Positions 33,791-44,524 of a DNA stretch of 64,000 bases are shown here, in pieces. Both the position numbers and the translations under genes were made by a program. Source of the stretch: Maratus speciosus (Eukaryota; Arthropoda; Arachnida; Araneae; Salticidae); the NCBI GenBank assembly GCA_963932465.1, contig OZ010788.1:198650559-198714558 (forward strand). Direction: 5' to 3'. Each line of letters begins with the position of its first letter. The stretch's first letter is position 1. The notes below the pieces were generated by a model. It saw only the letters and a program-made list of their open reading frames with translations, was not told where the DNA came from and ran no database searches.

Positions 33791-34177
33791 ACGCAAAATT
33801 CAGAGAATTGACAACATTTCAATGAAATTACTACATATTTGCAGCTATACTTGTCATGACAAGATTCCGAGTTTGCAATTCATTTGCAGATGTTCTGACA
33901 TGACAATATTGCAAATTTACAATGCGTTTGCAAATAGTCTGACATCGCAATATTACTAGTTTGCTATGAGTTTGCAGTAAGATTGATGCAACAAGATAGC
34001 AACTTGCACGACAACTTATAGCTGCAAGTTCAAAGTATGGTGACTTCGGAGTTTGCATAATCTTGTTGCAGTCTTGTTATGAACTTTCAGACTTGTCATG
34101 CTGAGCTTGCTGCAACATTGCAAATCTGCAAAGTAAGATTGCTGAAAATTTTCTGCAAACTAAAATTGCTATCTGGG
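33791..34177 (+). repeat. TTGCAA-rich terminal block of the 8.2-kb insertion
   Basis: A dense series of TTGCA and TGACA(T) words, e.g. AGTTTGCAATTCATTTGCAG, up to the terminal TGCTATCTGGG. The stretch 34001-34132 recurs inverted at window positions 1-132. Confidence 0.6.
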
Positions 34178-34507
34178 CTGCAGCTTCAAGTATTTTAGTA
34201 TCTGAATTAAATGAAGATATTCATAAGAGAAATAATTCTAATAATTATTTTTGAAAAATAAAAATCGTTTGCTTTATTTTATACATTTATATAGTTGCAC
34301 TGAGCTATTTTATTATGAAGTTATTATTATAAATGAGTGCTTGGCATTATTTAATTATTATATGATTGATATTATTGTGAAAGAAAAAAAAAAGGCAAAT
34401 AGTTGGTGTCATTATATTGAGTTTTGAAATATATTGTATGTTATTTATGTTCTATATATGTTAAAAATTACGTATTTTGCTAAGAGTTATTCGTACATGA
34501 ATTAAGT

Positions 34508-34855
34508 TTGAAGTTAGCTAAAACATATTTAGTTCAAATGATGGCGTTTCTTTCTAAGGGTAAGAAAATTGATTTAATCACATTAGCTTCAGAATTAAAA
34601 GTAGAAGTAAGTAGCGATGATAAAGTCCTCGAATTACGTGATAAAATTGTAAATAGTGAGGCATTTAAAGATAACATAGATTTTGTACAGGGAATTTATG
34701 AAAATATCATAGAAGAAAGAAAGACTCTTGAGGAAGAGAAACGTTTAGCCGAAGAAAGAGAATTTGAGCTACAGAAGCTCAGGTTAGAAGCAGGAACAAA
34801 GAGATGTTGTTGCAAATACAAGCAACCCTCTAGAAACTTCTTCAGTCCGCGTTGA
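34508..34855 (+). pseudogene. Element B gag, N-terminal part
   Basis: About 100 codons rich in Lys/Glu with a predicted coiled coil (ENIIEERKTLEEEKRLAEER). It resembles the element A gag start, which has the same L-L-A-E-E-F and ...EFELQKLR-like features. Near 34799 a one-base shift ends the frame. In the shifted frame DVVANTSNPLETSS leads directly into the next open frame at 34857, so gag was once continuous. Confidence 0.7.
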
Positions 34856-34856
34856 C

Positions 34857-37172
34857 TTGAAAAAGATTTTACCCGATTTCAATCCTGAAAAGGATGATAT
34901 GAATTTATTTTTAATAACTTTTGAGAGGCAAATGAAACTTTTAAAGGTTTCTAAAGAACTGTGGATTACGTATTTAATTGGAGTCCTTCCAAATGAAATC
35001 GGTAAATTAATAGCGCGTAAACCGGAAGAAAAATTTGAGGATTATTCTTATATTAAAGATATATTGTTGCAGAGGTTCAAGTTAACTGCTGAAAGGTTTA
35101 GAGTTTTGTTTAGTCGACATCCAAAGCGAACCGATATTAGCTGGAAAGAATATTATTTTGAAATTAGAAGCTATTTTGAGGGATGGCTATCCGAATTAAA
35201 TATAAATTCCTTTGAAAAATTATCGGAATTAATTATTGCTGACCAATTAAAGAAAAGGGTTTCCCCTGATTGCAAAGAACGTTATTTAGACCAATGGGAG
35301 AATTTAACAGATCCTGTTGAATTAGCTGAAAAGTTAGATTTATATGATAATTTGAGGTCACACAAAGTAGAAATAAAGAGATCAAATAAAATCAGTGAGG
35401 TCGAGAATTCTAATCGCTTTGAAAAAACGCCTTTAGATTTTAAAAGAAATGAGTTTGGTAAAATTGGCAATCAAAAGGAGTCCAAGAGAAATAAAATTAA
35501 CTATCCTTCGAATTTAAATCGACCAATGTTAAGTTGCTATGGTTGTGGAAACCAGGGAGTTATTAAATCCAAGTGTCCAACCTGTTCTCCGAAAAATGTA
35601 TCGGTGCACTTTCAATCACTAGAATTTCGTACATGTAATATGCAAACATCACCAACATTATTGGTAAAAATAAGCATAAATGGTCTCTCTGGCACAGCTT
35701 GTGCTGACACTGGCGCAACACATTGCATTGCGGGTGAAGGTTTGTATTCTTTATTAAAAGACCAAGGTGTGAAGTTTGAAAAAACTCAAATGATCGTAGT
35801 CTTAGCGGATGGGCTACAAAACACTACCGAAGTTTATAAGACAGAAGTTCATGTTAAAATTGAAGGTCACGACATTAAAACAACACTTTATGCTCTGCCG
35901 AATGCCAGAAATAATCGTACAATTTTAGGAATCGATTTTTTACGCAAAGCAAAAATTGTTTTGGATGTAGTAAATCAAGAATGGTTCTTCGCTGATGGAT
36001 GTAGGTGGAAGTATAGATTCGCTGAAGATACATATAGACCTCCCAGTGAATTAGCGATAAAATCTGTTGAATTAAACACCGTTTTTCTTAGAGAAGATGA
36101 ACGTAGACATCTCTCTTCAGAGCAACAAGTTAGGTTGAATGGACTGCTTGAAAAATTTACTAGTAGCTTCCAACTAGGGGAAGAGGCTACACCTAAAGTT
36201 AAACATTATATTGATACAGGATCACGGATGGGTATAATTTTATCTGATGAAATTGATAGTCCTGCACATGATAGAAATGGCTATGTAAAAGATAGCCGTA
36301 GGAATTTCGATTATAGAGGTAAGAACAGAAATTTTAATAGACCAATTGTTAACAGAAGCAATAATAGATATGGCCAAAAATATGTTAAACTGTCATTTAA
36401 CCATGGAAATTACAATAAAAATAGTTATGAGAAACCTGGTTCAGAGAATTCTTACCAAGATAAATCAGAGATTCCTCAAAATTTTGAGACTAAAGATTCT
36501 TTAATATCTCAAGATATGACAGAAAGTGAAGGTTTGGTGAATAGTTCATCGGATATGGTTGAACCTAATGATGCATCTGAAACTTTAGAAAGTGTTTCAC
36601 TTACTTCAAAAGTAAAGTATAACCCAAATTTTTCTCCTAAATACAAAAATAGAGGCTACTATCATGCTCGAAATAATTATAATTATGATGGCCGACGATC
36701 AGGTGGAGGTAGCTATCAGGAGCAAAGAAATTCTCAACCATCACACAGGTATAGTGCACGGCGAACTGCAGATTCGTCTAGCAAATTCGAAAAGAGATAT
36801 GAAAATGATCTTAGAACTAATGATCAGGATAATTACAAATTGGATTATAGGTCTGGAAGTTACAGACATGATAATGGGTACTATGGAAAACAAAGATCTC
36901 CTACTTCTTATACCATTGCCACTAAAGAAAACCCCTTTTCTCCCTTAGGAAATTATCATATATCAGCTTTGTGTCCTTACATGCAAGATGATGGTGGATC
37001 TTCTAAAGGCTTTATTCGTCCTAGAGGCAGACCCGGGAAACGTCAGACGCCCAGCCAGCAAATATTTACGAAAGGATCACAAAACACGAGAACCATAGAG
37101 GATTTTAGGCACCAGAAAGCATCCCGAAGGAATCCACCCAGGAAATGCACACTGCATCTGAGGGACCAGTAA
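34857..37172 (+). CDS. Element B gag-protease with disordered tail replacing RT
   Basis: A 771-codon open frame. Residues about 1-200: capsid region with QRFKLTAERFRVLF and KKRVSPDCKERYLDQWENL, similar to element A gag. About 225-240: zinc-knuckle CYGCGNQGVIKSKC, where the expected His is Val. About 275-390: aspartic protease with ACADTGATHC and TILGIDFLRKAK. About 430-460: EKFTSSFQLGEEATPKVKHY, then IDTGSRMGI, which is the usual lead-in to RT. RT, RNase H and integrase are absent. Instead about 310 codons follow that are rich in Asn, Ser, Arg, Tyr and Gly (RRSGGGSYQEQRN), without hydrophobic core, ending with an AT-hook-like RPRGRPGKRQ. The stop is 16 bases before the 3' LTR. The tail's origin is unknown; it looks like an RNA-binding disordered region. 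Confidence 0.75.
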   Translation: MKKILPDFNPEKDDMNLFLITFERQMKLLKVSKELWITYLIGVLPNEIGKLIARKPEEKFEDYSYIKDILLQRFKLTAERFRVLFSRHPKRTDISWKEYYFEIRSYFEGWLSELNINSFEKLSELIIADQLKKRVSPDCKERYLDQWENLTDPVELAEKLDLYDNLRSHKVEIKRSNKISEVENSNRFEKTPLDFKRNEFGKIGNQKESKRNKINYPSNLNRPMLSCYGCGNQGVIKSKCPTCSPKNVSVHFQSLEFRTCNMQTSPTLLVKISINGLSGTACADTGATHCIAGEGLYSLLKDQGVKFEKTQMIVVLADGLQNTTEVYKTEVHVKIEGHDIKTTLYALPNARNNRTILGIDFLRKAKIVLDVVNQEWFFADGCRWKYRFAEDTYRPPSELAIKSVELNTVFLREDERRHLSSEQQVRLNGLLEKFTSSFQLGEEATPKVKHYIDTGSRMGIILSDEIDSPAHDRNGYVKDSRRNFDYRGKNRNFNRPIVNRSNNRYGQKYVKLSFNHGNYNKNSYEKPGSENSYQDKSEIPQNFETKDSLISQDMTESEGLVNSSSDMVEPNDASETLESVSLTSKVKYNPNFSPKYKNRGYYHARNNYNYDGRRSGGGSYQEQRNSQPSHRYSARRTADSSSKFEKRYENDLRTNDQDNYKLDYRSGSYRHDNGYYGKQRSPTSYTIATKENPFSPLGNYHISALCPYMQDDGGSSKGFIRPRGRPGKRQTPSQQIFTKGSQNTRTIEDFRHQKASRRNPPRKCTLHLRDQ

Positions 37173-37178
37173 TGCAGT

Positions 37179-37191
37179 GTGAGGGGAAGAA
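37179..37191 (+). promoter_or_regulatory. Element B polypurine tract
   Basis: GTGAGGGGAAGAA directly before the TGTAAC of the 3' LTR. Confidence 0.75.
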
Positions 37192-37492
37192 TGTAACACT
37201 CGAACAATACACACTCCATCATTTTTTCTCTCCTTTACTTTTATTTTTCTTTTCTTTCAAAAGAACTGACAAGCTGAGTAAGTTAGACTTGACGAGAGAG
37301 AAGAATGTTTACAAAGTTGTTGCCGACAAGGCATTTGAGCTATGCCGTATTTTAAATTAACTGAGTTATTTTGTAAATAGTAATATGTAAATACGATGTA
37401 AATATTAAAACTTATTAGTCAATGATAAGTTATCCAGTTTTATTTCGTAACATAAGATAGTTTCCACCCCGGATTTTGAATAATATGTTACA
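37192..37492 (+). repeat. Element B 3' LTR
   Basis: 301 bp, TGTAACACTCG to ATATGTTACA, matching 25467-25765. Followed by GCCT, the target duplication. Confidence 0.9.
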
Positions 37493-37496
37493 GCCT

Positions 37497-37599
37497 GAAT
37501 TATAGTTTTTTTCTTATCAGTTGCCGACACGTTGGTCTCAAATTCCTCTGCCAGCAAAAGCAAGATATTTTTAGTATATTTCCCTAGAAATTCTTTCAT
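37497..37599 (-). pseudogene. Element A gag, N-terminal start
   Basis: On the minus strand the frame starts MKEFLGKYTKNILLLLAEEF and runs to the edge of element B. Ignoring B and one GCCT, the reading frame passes straight into 25466, giving TIIQAILEASDYIEDF. This proves that B landed in A's gag. The start Met choice follows similarity to the element B gag start. Confidence 0.7.
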
Positions 37600-38271
37600 G
37601 ATTTCCCCCCAAAATATACTAATCACAAAAATACACAAATATATACAATTTGTAAAACACCAACCCCCCCCCCCCCCAAAAAAAAAAAAAACACTAAGGA
37701 ATAGGATTTTATCCTTTAGATATATTTCAATGCATAAAACAATAATACAATTTTCCTACCGAAAATTTTCATGCACTTGTTATATTCTTTAAAACTGAGT
37801 AAATCCTCAAAATTATTTTGATACTCACAGTACCATATAAATACAATTTATATATAAACAATTAATCACGCTTTTTCCTACAGCTTACCCATAAAATTTC
37901 AAATAACTTTATTGCTGTAATAAACAAAAGCAGTATATGCCCCGACTTTATAACTAAAAGTTACATCCACAACTATGATTAATTTTAATGATTAATATTC
38001 TTTTATTAATCAACCGTAATTTACTATCCCCAAGTAAATTATGAAATACATAAATATTAAATTTTCAAAACCAAATGAATTACCGTACAGACCCTAAGAA
38101 ACCCATTTAATATAAAAATTCTAACTAAAAATTTCGATCCCAAATTAATAGCTACCCTAGACTTTTAGGTAACTTTCATTACAAAAAGCTACCTATTGCA
38201 GCCGTTCGGAGGAAAGCGATTTCAAAAAAATTTGGTATATTTTCATCGATCATGACCCCCAGACCCCGAAA

Positions 38272-38312
<41 letters not shown>

Positions 38313-38330
38313 GTTTATAATATAACGACA
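37600..38330 (-). other. Element A leader and low-complexity sequence
   Basis: Includes a C-run followed by an A-run (37666-37692) and an AT microsatellite at 38273-38309. No gene was recognised. The boundary between A's own leader and later insertions is not visible. Confidence 0.35.
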
Positions 38331-39014
38331 TATGACTTCAAAGATCTTTTTAATAATATAGACCTATTAGATTTACATAAAATTATAAATGCATTATTTA
38401 AAAAGTATTATAAAAAACTGGAATTACCATCTAATATAGATATTGCATATTTTAAATTTTTAACTAACTTCATTATCTATAATAATTATATATTGCAATA
38501 TAACACTTTATATTTACAGCATGTCGGTATACCACAAGGCGGTTGTACTTCCAGTTTACTCTCAGACTTATACTTATATCATTATGAACGTAATTTTACT
38601 AATAATAATCTACATTTATATCGTTATATTGATGACATAATTTTAATTGATACTGATCAATCTGCAATTACTCGATTTCCAGTTGATTATCCCACTAATT
38701 TGGAATTAACGGAAAACCTTTTATCTAACAATACAATTAACTTCTTAGATCTTAAAATTACAATAAAAGACAACAAAACAATCACAGATTTATATGGCAA
38801 ACGTAAAGAATTTAAATTCAAAGTTAATACATTTACAAATTTTAAATCTTGTCTACATCATTCTGTATTTCGAAATATAATACTTAATCATTTATATAGA
38901 ATAAAATGTTTATGTTCTTCTCCTCTAATTAACAATAATATTAAAAAACTAATTTATGATGCATTAAATCATGGTTTTCCAAAAAAATTCATATATTCAT
39001 TAATATACAATTAG
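38331..39014 (+). pseudogene. Penelope-like reverse transcriptase fragment
   Basis: The frame is open from the AT microsatellite to TAG at 39012-39014. YDFKDLFNNIDLLDLHKI fits the region with the first catalytic Asp, GIPQGGCTSSLLSDLYLYHY the primer-grip side, and LYRYIDDIILI the YxDD active site. NNTINFLDLKI followed by a basic DKR/GKRKEFKFKVN stretch resembles the thumb of Penelope-like (PLE) enzymes with their FLD motif. About 228 codons remain; the N-terminus and any GIY-YIG endonuclease are missing. The family assignment is by motif order, and other telomerase-type RTs are possible. Confidence 0.5.
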
Positions 39015-40815
39015 TACTTTTCTTACATGATCTTTTAAAACAAATTAACACATGCGTAAACAAAATTACAAAAAAAAATAATAAAATAAAAAAATATCTA
39101 TAAAAAATTAAAAATTGTAAAATAATATAAAACAATTATTATAAGTTGGTTGAGTGGGTAGATGTTAGAGTACGGAGGAGGGTGGTGTTGTCTGGATAAT
39201 ACGCAATGGTTAATTATTAAAAAAAGGGGGGGGGCTTTTGTATTATTACTATATTTTTGATACGTATTTTATATGGATGTTGAATTGATATTTTATATGT
39301 AATTGGAGAATTTCATTAATATTATAATTAGCTTAATTATTGATTAATCTTATTTACAATAATTTGTTATTAAATTTTAATTTACTAAGGAAAATATCAT
39401 ATTAATTACTAATAGTATGCCATTTTTATAGTGATTAATATGCATATAAGTATGTTTAATATAAATATAGTTATACTGTATGTATTAAAATTGGGTAAGT
39501 ATTTTTATTATTATTCCTCTATTCTTTTTAATATTTATCTATTTTCAATTTATTATCGGTTTAATGTTTTTGAATGTCCCACATTCATACTTTTTGGATT
39601 TTTATGGATGTATGAAAATAATCCACACTCTATATTTGTGCTTTTTAAGTAATGGAAATTTAAGTATCATTTAACCTTCTATATACTTCCATATGTTTTT
39701 TATTTCCTGTTCATTATATAATTATCTTATAGATAATTGATTTAAAAAAATAATTTTTATATTATTTTTAATAATTATTTATATTAATTATTACTGAATT
39801 TATTCTGTTTTATAGCATATAGCTATATGCTATATATTATTAATGTTCTAGAATTATTTAAATTCTCAGTTTAGATTAAATAAGTTAGCTAATAGAATAT
39901 TTTGTATGCTTTTTAAATTTTATTAACAATAGTTTTTATTTTTTTTATGGTTTATATTAGGTTTATAATTATCTATATATAAGGATATGTTTGGTTTTGC
40001 TGTTAAAAAAATTATTTACATTCAAATGCTTACACATATTTATCTTGTGACAGTTGAATAATAAAAGTAATACTAGATGGCAGCACCAAAATTTGTCTTT
40101 TGAAGATAGCTCTAAATTTTAATTTTTCTAGCTCCATTTCAGTTATAATTTACTACACCAGGGGGAATTTTTAGCTAAATTTTGACGATATTGTTAAACA
40201 GTTATTAATTAATTTAATAGGGCATTTTAAATAATGTAATTACTATCTATTTATTTTATATTATATTAAATGGATTTAACAAGGTATTTCAAAATTTATT
40301 TCAAAATGTATTAACTGCATCCTTTGGTATCAATTACTGTGATTTCTTAACTGTTTTATTCACCTTAATCTTTATGATATTCTGGTAGACATGTGCGCGT
40401 GGATATTTGTAAAATACTGAAATATTAATCAGTATGGTGTTTATTATTTATATTTTATATCCTATAAATATTTAAATAGGTTTTATTGATTCTTCCATTT
40501 CATATTATTTGTTTCTATTCTGTTTTCATTTTTAATCAATTCACTTGATTTTAATGGTTGTTTGGGCACAGGGGAAAATAATTTTTAGCTTTAGCTTATT
40601 TTTCTCACAGAAAAAATCCATTTTGCTTATATCATTGAATTCTGTGCCCTTGACAACGTAATTCAATATATAAGCTTTTCCATTTTTTGTCGGTGTCCAC
40701 TTTTTTCTTTTTCTTCCATAATAATTCTTATAATAAATTCTTATTGTTATTTTTTTTTATACTCGCAGCTTTAATTCATAATATTTGATGGTGGTAGGTT
40801 ATGTTTAATTAATGG
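39015..40815. other. Very AT-rich stretch, no gene recognised
   Basis: Probably the rest of the RT-bearing element and its surroundings. It contains a short G/C-rich patch near 39150-39235. Only short chance frames. Confidence 0.4.
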
Positions 40816-40858
40816 TTATATATATATATCCGTATATATATATATATATATATATATC
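40816..40858. repeat. (AT)n microsatellite
   Basis: Alternating A/T broken once by CCG; together with 38273-38309 it brackets the RT-bearing block. Confidence 0.9.
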
Positions 40859-42650
40859 TGATCTTTGTCACACTGTAACTCTCGTATTTATGAACCGATT
40901 TGGATGAAACTCGGTGTGTACATAGTACAAACAAATGTCTCGACCGAGTTCGTTGGCCAGCTTCATCCGCCATCTTGTTTAAAAATGGCGGCCATTTAAA
41001 AATTTTTAAAAAATTTAAAATTCGAAATGTGGTACCAAAAAATTTAAAATTTAAAAAATATTTTCATCTTATGTGTTTGACCTTGATACAAAGATTCCGG
41101 ATCATTTTTTGTTTCGTCTATATCTTAAAAAATGGCTGAGTTATAGCACTTTGAATTTCTAGCTTGGCTGACATTTTGAAACGACCTGATTTTTGTCACA
41201 CGATAACAGGCGTATTTATGAATCGATTTGGATGTACCTTGGTGTATACATAATACGTATCAATGTCTTGACCGAGTTCGTTGGCCAGCTTCATCCGCCA
41301 TCTTGTTTCAAAATGGCGGCCATTTACATTTTTTTTTAAAAATTTTAATTTGAAATGTGGTACCAAAAAATTGAAAATTGAAAAATATTTTTTTCTTATG
41401 TGTTTGACCTTGATACAAAGATTCCGGAGCAGTTTTTGTTTCGCCTATATCTTAAAAAATGGCTGAGTTATAGCACTTTGAATTTCTAGCGGGGCTGACA
41501 TTTTGAAACGACCTGATTTTTGTCACGTGATAACAGGCGTATTTATGAACCGATTTGGATGTACCTTGGTGTATACATAATACGTACTAATTTCTCGACC
41601 GAGTTCGTACGCCAGCTTCATCCGTCATCTTGTTTCAAAATGGCGGTCATTTAAAAAATTTTTTAATTAAAAATTTTAAATGAGGTACCAAAAAATTGGA
41701 AAATGAAAAAGATTTTTTTGTATGTGTTTGACCTTAATACCAAGATTCCGGAACAGTTTTTTTTTCTTCTATATCTAAAAAATGGCTGAGTTATAGTATT
41801 TTAAATTTCTATTGTAGCTGACATTTTGAAACAGCCTGATTTTTGTCACGCAATAACAGGCGTATTTATGAACCGATTTGGATGTAACTTGGTGTGTACA
41901 TAGTACATACCAATGTCTCGACCGAGTTCGTTGGTCAGCTTCATTCGCCATCTTGTTTCAAAAGGGCTGCCATTTAAAAAAAATAAATTTTAAATTTTAA
42001 ATGAGTTATCAAAAATTGAAAAAAGAAAAATATTTTTATGTGTTTGACCTTGATACAAAGATTCCGGAGCAGTTTTTGTTTCGTATATATCTTAAAAAAT
42101 GGTTGAATTATAGCACTTTGAATTTCTAGCATGGCTGACATTTTGGAACGATCTGATATTTGTCACGTGATAACACGCGTATTTATTAACCTATTTCGAT
42201 GTAAGAAGGCATGTGGATAGTATATCGTAATGTCTCGACCAAGTTCGCTGGCCAGCTTCATGAACCATCTTGTTTCAAAATGGAGGCCATTAAATTAAAT
42301 AAAAAAATTATATTTAAAGTGAGGTGCAAAAAAATTAGAAATTAGAAAAGGTTTCTTTCTTAAGTATTTGACCATGATATAAGGATTCCGGAGCATTTTT
42401 TGTTTTGTCTTTATCTTAGAAAATGGCTCAGATATAGTAGTTTGAATTTCTAATGTGGGTGACATTTTGAAAAATCTGATTTTTTGCCTGCGACAGAACT
42501 TGTATATATCAACCGATTCCGATGTGAGTGAGCATGTGCACAGGAATTACTAAGATCTCGACCAAGTTCACTCGTTAGCCTCATCCACCATATTGTCTTA
42601 AAATGGCAGGAACTTCAAGATATCGCCGAATTTGGTAACCAAATATAAGT
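40855..42650 (+). repeat. Tandem array, five to six units of about 325 bp
   Basis: CTGATTTTTGTCAC recurs near 40859, 41190, 41514, 41840, 42150 and 42476. Each unit holds GACCGAGTTCGTTGGCCAGC, a CCATCTTGTTTCAAAATGGC block and AAAAATGGCTGAGTTATAG. Divergence grows toward the right end, suggesting expansion from the left. Confidence 0.85.
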
Positions 42651-42770
42651 TACTTTAAATAAAAGCAGCTTTGATAAAACTGACTAATTTCGCGAAATTC
42701 TCATTCATAATGATTTAGTACTTATAAAGATTAGGATTGAATTTCCTATAATCGGTTTCCACTAAATGGA
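42610..42770 (+). repeat. Partial copy of the TTTGGCGA repeat
   Basis: CTGACTAATTTCGCGAAATT and nearby text resemble 47800-48070 and 57655-57900. Truncated. Confidence 0.45.
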
Positions 42771-43351
42771 GCTTCGTGTGTTTGAATAATGTAAGCTTGC
42801 TTTTTAAAAATAAGGAATATGAAAGCTACCTCTTCCTCCCGGCACTGGCCGGAAGGACTTTTTATCTATTAAACATATACAAATTACCAAGAACAGGCAT
42901 ATACAATATTAAATCCTAACAGACCTCTCTGGAAAATTTCATAAAAGGGCTTACCTTCAAATGTAGACATTTCTCTATACTGCCCCAAGGCTTTCCTGCA
43001 CTTTTTTTTTCTTTCAGGTACTGTCGTATCTCCGGATCTAACTTGATTTCCGCCGTGAAATTTACACGCAAGCTGTCTCCATGGATTCCTAAAGGCGATC
43101 GATGAATAGATTTCTATCCACTGCACTGGACGTTTACTGAAGAAATTTTCTATATCGTCGGATCCTTAGTCCTTGTTACATACCAGCTAACATATTCGAC
43201 ACTCCAGATTTCACAGTTCCTCACCGGATACACTTGAAAATCTTTCTCGTCAAACACAAGATTTCATCACCGACTGTCCTTGTTTCTAACACAGTTTCCT
43301 TCTGTACATCAAATTCACGTGGGTCCAGTCTAATTTATGCTAGACCTAATT
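42771..43351 (-). other. Element A 5' leader
   Basis: Sequence next to the primer site and 5' LTR, less AT-rich than its surroundings. An 80-codon frame on the minus strand (42884-43126) has no recognised domain. Confidence 0.4.
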
Positions 43352-43370
43352 AATCCCACCGCTGCCACCA
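43352..43370 (-). promoter_or_regulatory. Element A primer-binding-site candidate
   Basis: On the minus strand TGGTGGCAGCGGTGGGATT, 16 bases after the LTR edge. TGGTGGCAGC-type text is frequent at this place in Gypsy elements; the tRNA was not identified. Confidence 0.5.
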
Positions 43371-43386
43371 TTTATAATACTATAGC

Positions 43387-44524
43387 TGTGATGTAGTGGG
43401 CCAGACCTTGTACTAAGCACTTGTGAGATGATCGTTGAAAAATAATACATATTTCTTACCAAAGTCCTTTATCAGAACAACTAAAAATAGATTTGAAAAA
43501 TGTAATAACAAACTTTACCCTTCATAGGTAGACACTCTCACTTTTTATTAACAGTTCTATACTTCTCATAGCCAACCTGAGTAAAAGATTTTTACTCACA
43601 TCTCTTCCGTTGGTAAAAAACCACCTGACTTCATCAGTATCTCCAGTCTACTGTTCAGCCTCCTCACCAGCTCCTGCCTGAGCCTTTTCTTTCTTTCACT
43701 TTGGGGACGAGTTGCCACACATTGCCCAGTCCTCCCTATTTCTTGGAAAAGTGGAAATACCCTGTTGAGCAGATCCCAAGGGCAGAAGTCTGCCTGCTAT
43801 TTCCCCTGCATGCCTTTACACAAAAGACTATTGTCCTCCACGGAAATGCCTGTTGCTTCCCCCGCCGAAAATTTGTGGCGAAGGTATGATATCACAATAC
43901 ATACATGCACTGGAAGTTAATATGATGCTTGTTTATTAATAAAAACTTACTGATTTGCAGCTATCTGCAGGAGTTTGTTTAATTTTTCAATATGTTAGGA
44001 ATGGCACTTTGATTTTAAAAAAATACTTATTGCTGAATAATACTGAATGATTTGTTAAAAGCCAAGATGAAATTTGTAAACAACATCAAGGATCAGCTAT
44101 AATTTCAGCCTTTAAAAAGAGCGGTAAAGCGGGTTTAACATTTTTTATTTTCAAACAAAAATGGGTTAAATCTGACCTTGATAAAGCTGTAACATTAGTC
44201 AGCAAACTCGTGCTTTCAAATAAAACAGAATAGTCACGACGTGCTTTCAAACTTAGAGGAAGCTAGTGCAACTTTTGAAACTCCCTCAAACCAACTGCGC
44301 AAATGTCTACTTTACGGTCACAATTAATCGACACCTCTGATTTTTTACGCCAAAGCTAGTACGGATCTCGAAAATACAGACACTCATCTACCAGTACACA
44401 CGGTTTTGTCAAATTCCGAGATAATCGGAAAAATGCATTTTGTCCACATAGATCATCAAAACGTACCACTGTGCGCCGGTGCAACATAGAACTACAAAAA
44501 ATCAAGAAAATTACACAAAAATCG
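43387..44524 (-). repeat. Element A 5' LTR, outer end missing
   Basis: Matches 19298-20442 nearly base for base, from TGTGATGTAG to ACACAAAAATCG. The last 230 bp of the LTR, the second internal duplicate, is absent and unrelated sequence follows at 44525. Confidence 0.85.

Larger units (their letters stand above)
26021..34177. mobile_element. 8.2-kb insertion in element B leader, CCCAGATAGC ends
   Basis: The left end CCCAGATAGCATGAACAATT and right end complement CCCAGATAGCAATTTTAG form short terminal inverted repeats. Subterminal GCAGCAAG motifs occur on both sides. The block contains many older pieces listed separately and no large open frame. No clear target duplication was seen, so it may be one large element or two related MITEs that bracket foreign DNA. 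The intervals 26270-28339 and 30256-30970 show no recognised gene. Confidence 0.45.
25467..37492 (+). mobile_element. Element B: Gypsy-type gag-protease element lacking RT and integrase
   Basis: LTRs at 25467-25765 and 37192-37492 are nearly identical (about five differences, by hand). Both are bounded TGTAAC...GTTACA, and GCCT occurs at 25463-25466 and 37493-37496 as target duplication. A primer-site-like sequence follows the 5' LTR and a purine tract precedes the 3' LTR. The interior has a long leader expanded by an insertion (26021-34177), then gag and a gag-protease frame with an unusual tail. Without the insertion the element would be about 3.9 kb, too short for a complete pol. It must be moved in trans. 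Confidence 0.85.
19298..44524 (-). mobile_element. Element A: Gmr1-like Ty3/Gypsy retrotransposon, nested and split
   Basis: Two long LTRs in the same orientation (19298-20672 and 43387-44524), a purine tract next to the left LTR and a primer-site-like TGGTGGCAGCGG next to the right one show a minus-strand element. Coding order on the minus strand is gag, protease, integrase, RT, RNase H. Between the ends lie later insertions: element B in gag, plus a Penelope-like fragment and a tandem array in the leader. The two LTRs show about 15 substitutions over 1.14 kb by hand count, so the insertion is fairly young. The outer part of the right LTR is missing, so the target duplication cannot be checked. 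Confidence 0.8.

Noticed and set aside
43701..43889. 62-codon frame found three times (19618, 20477, 43701)
   Set aside because: It lies within the LTR of element A and its internal duplicate, so repetition reflects LTR copies rather than a gene family. It runs antisense to the element.
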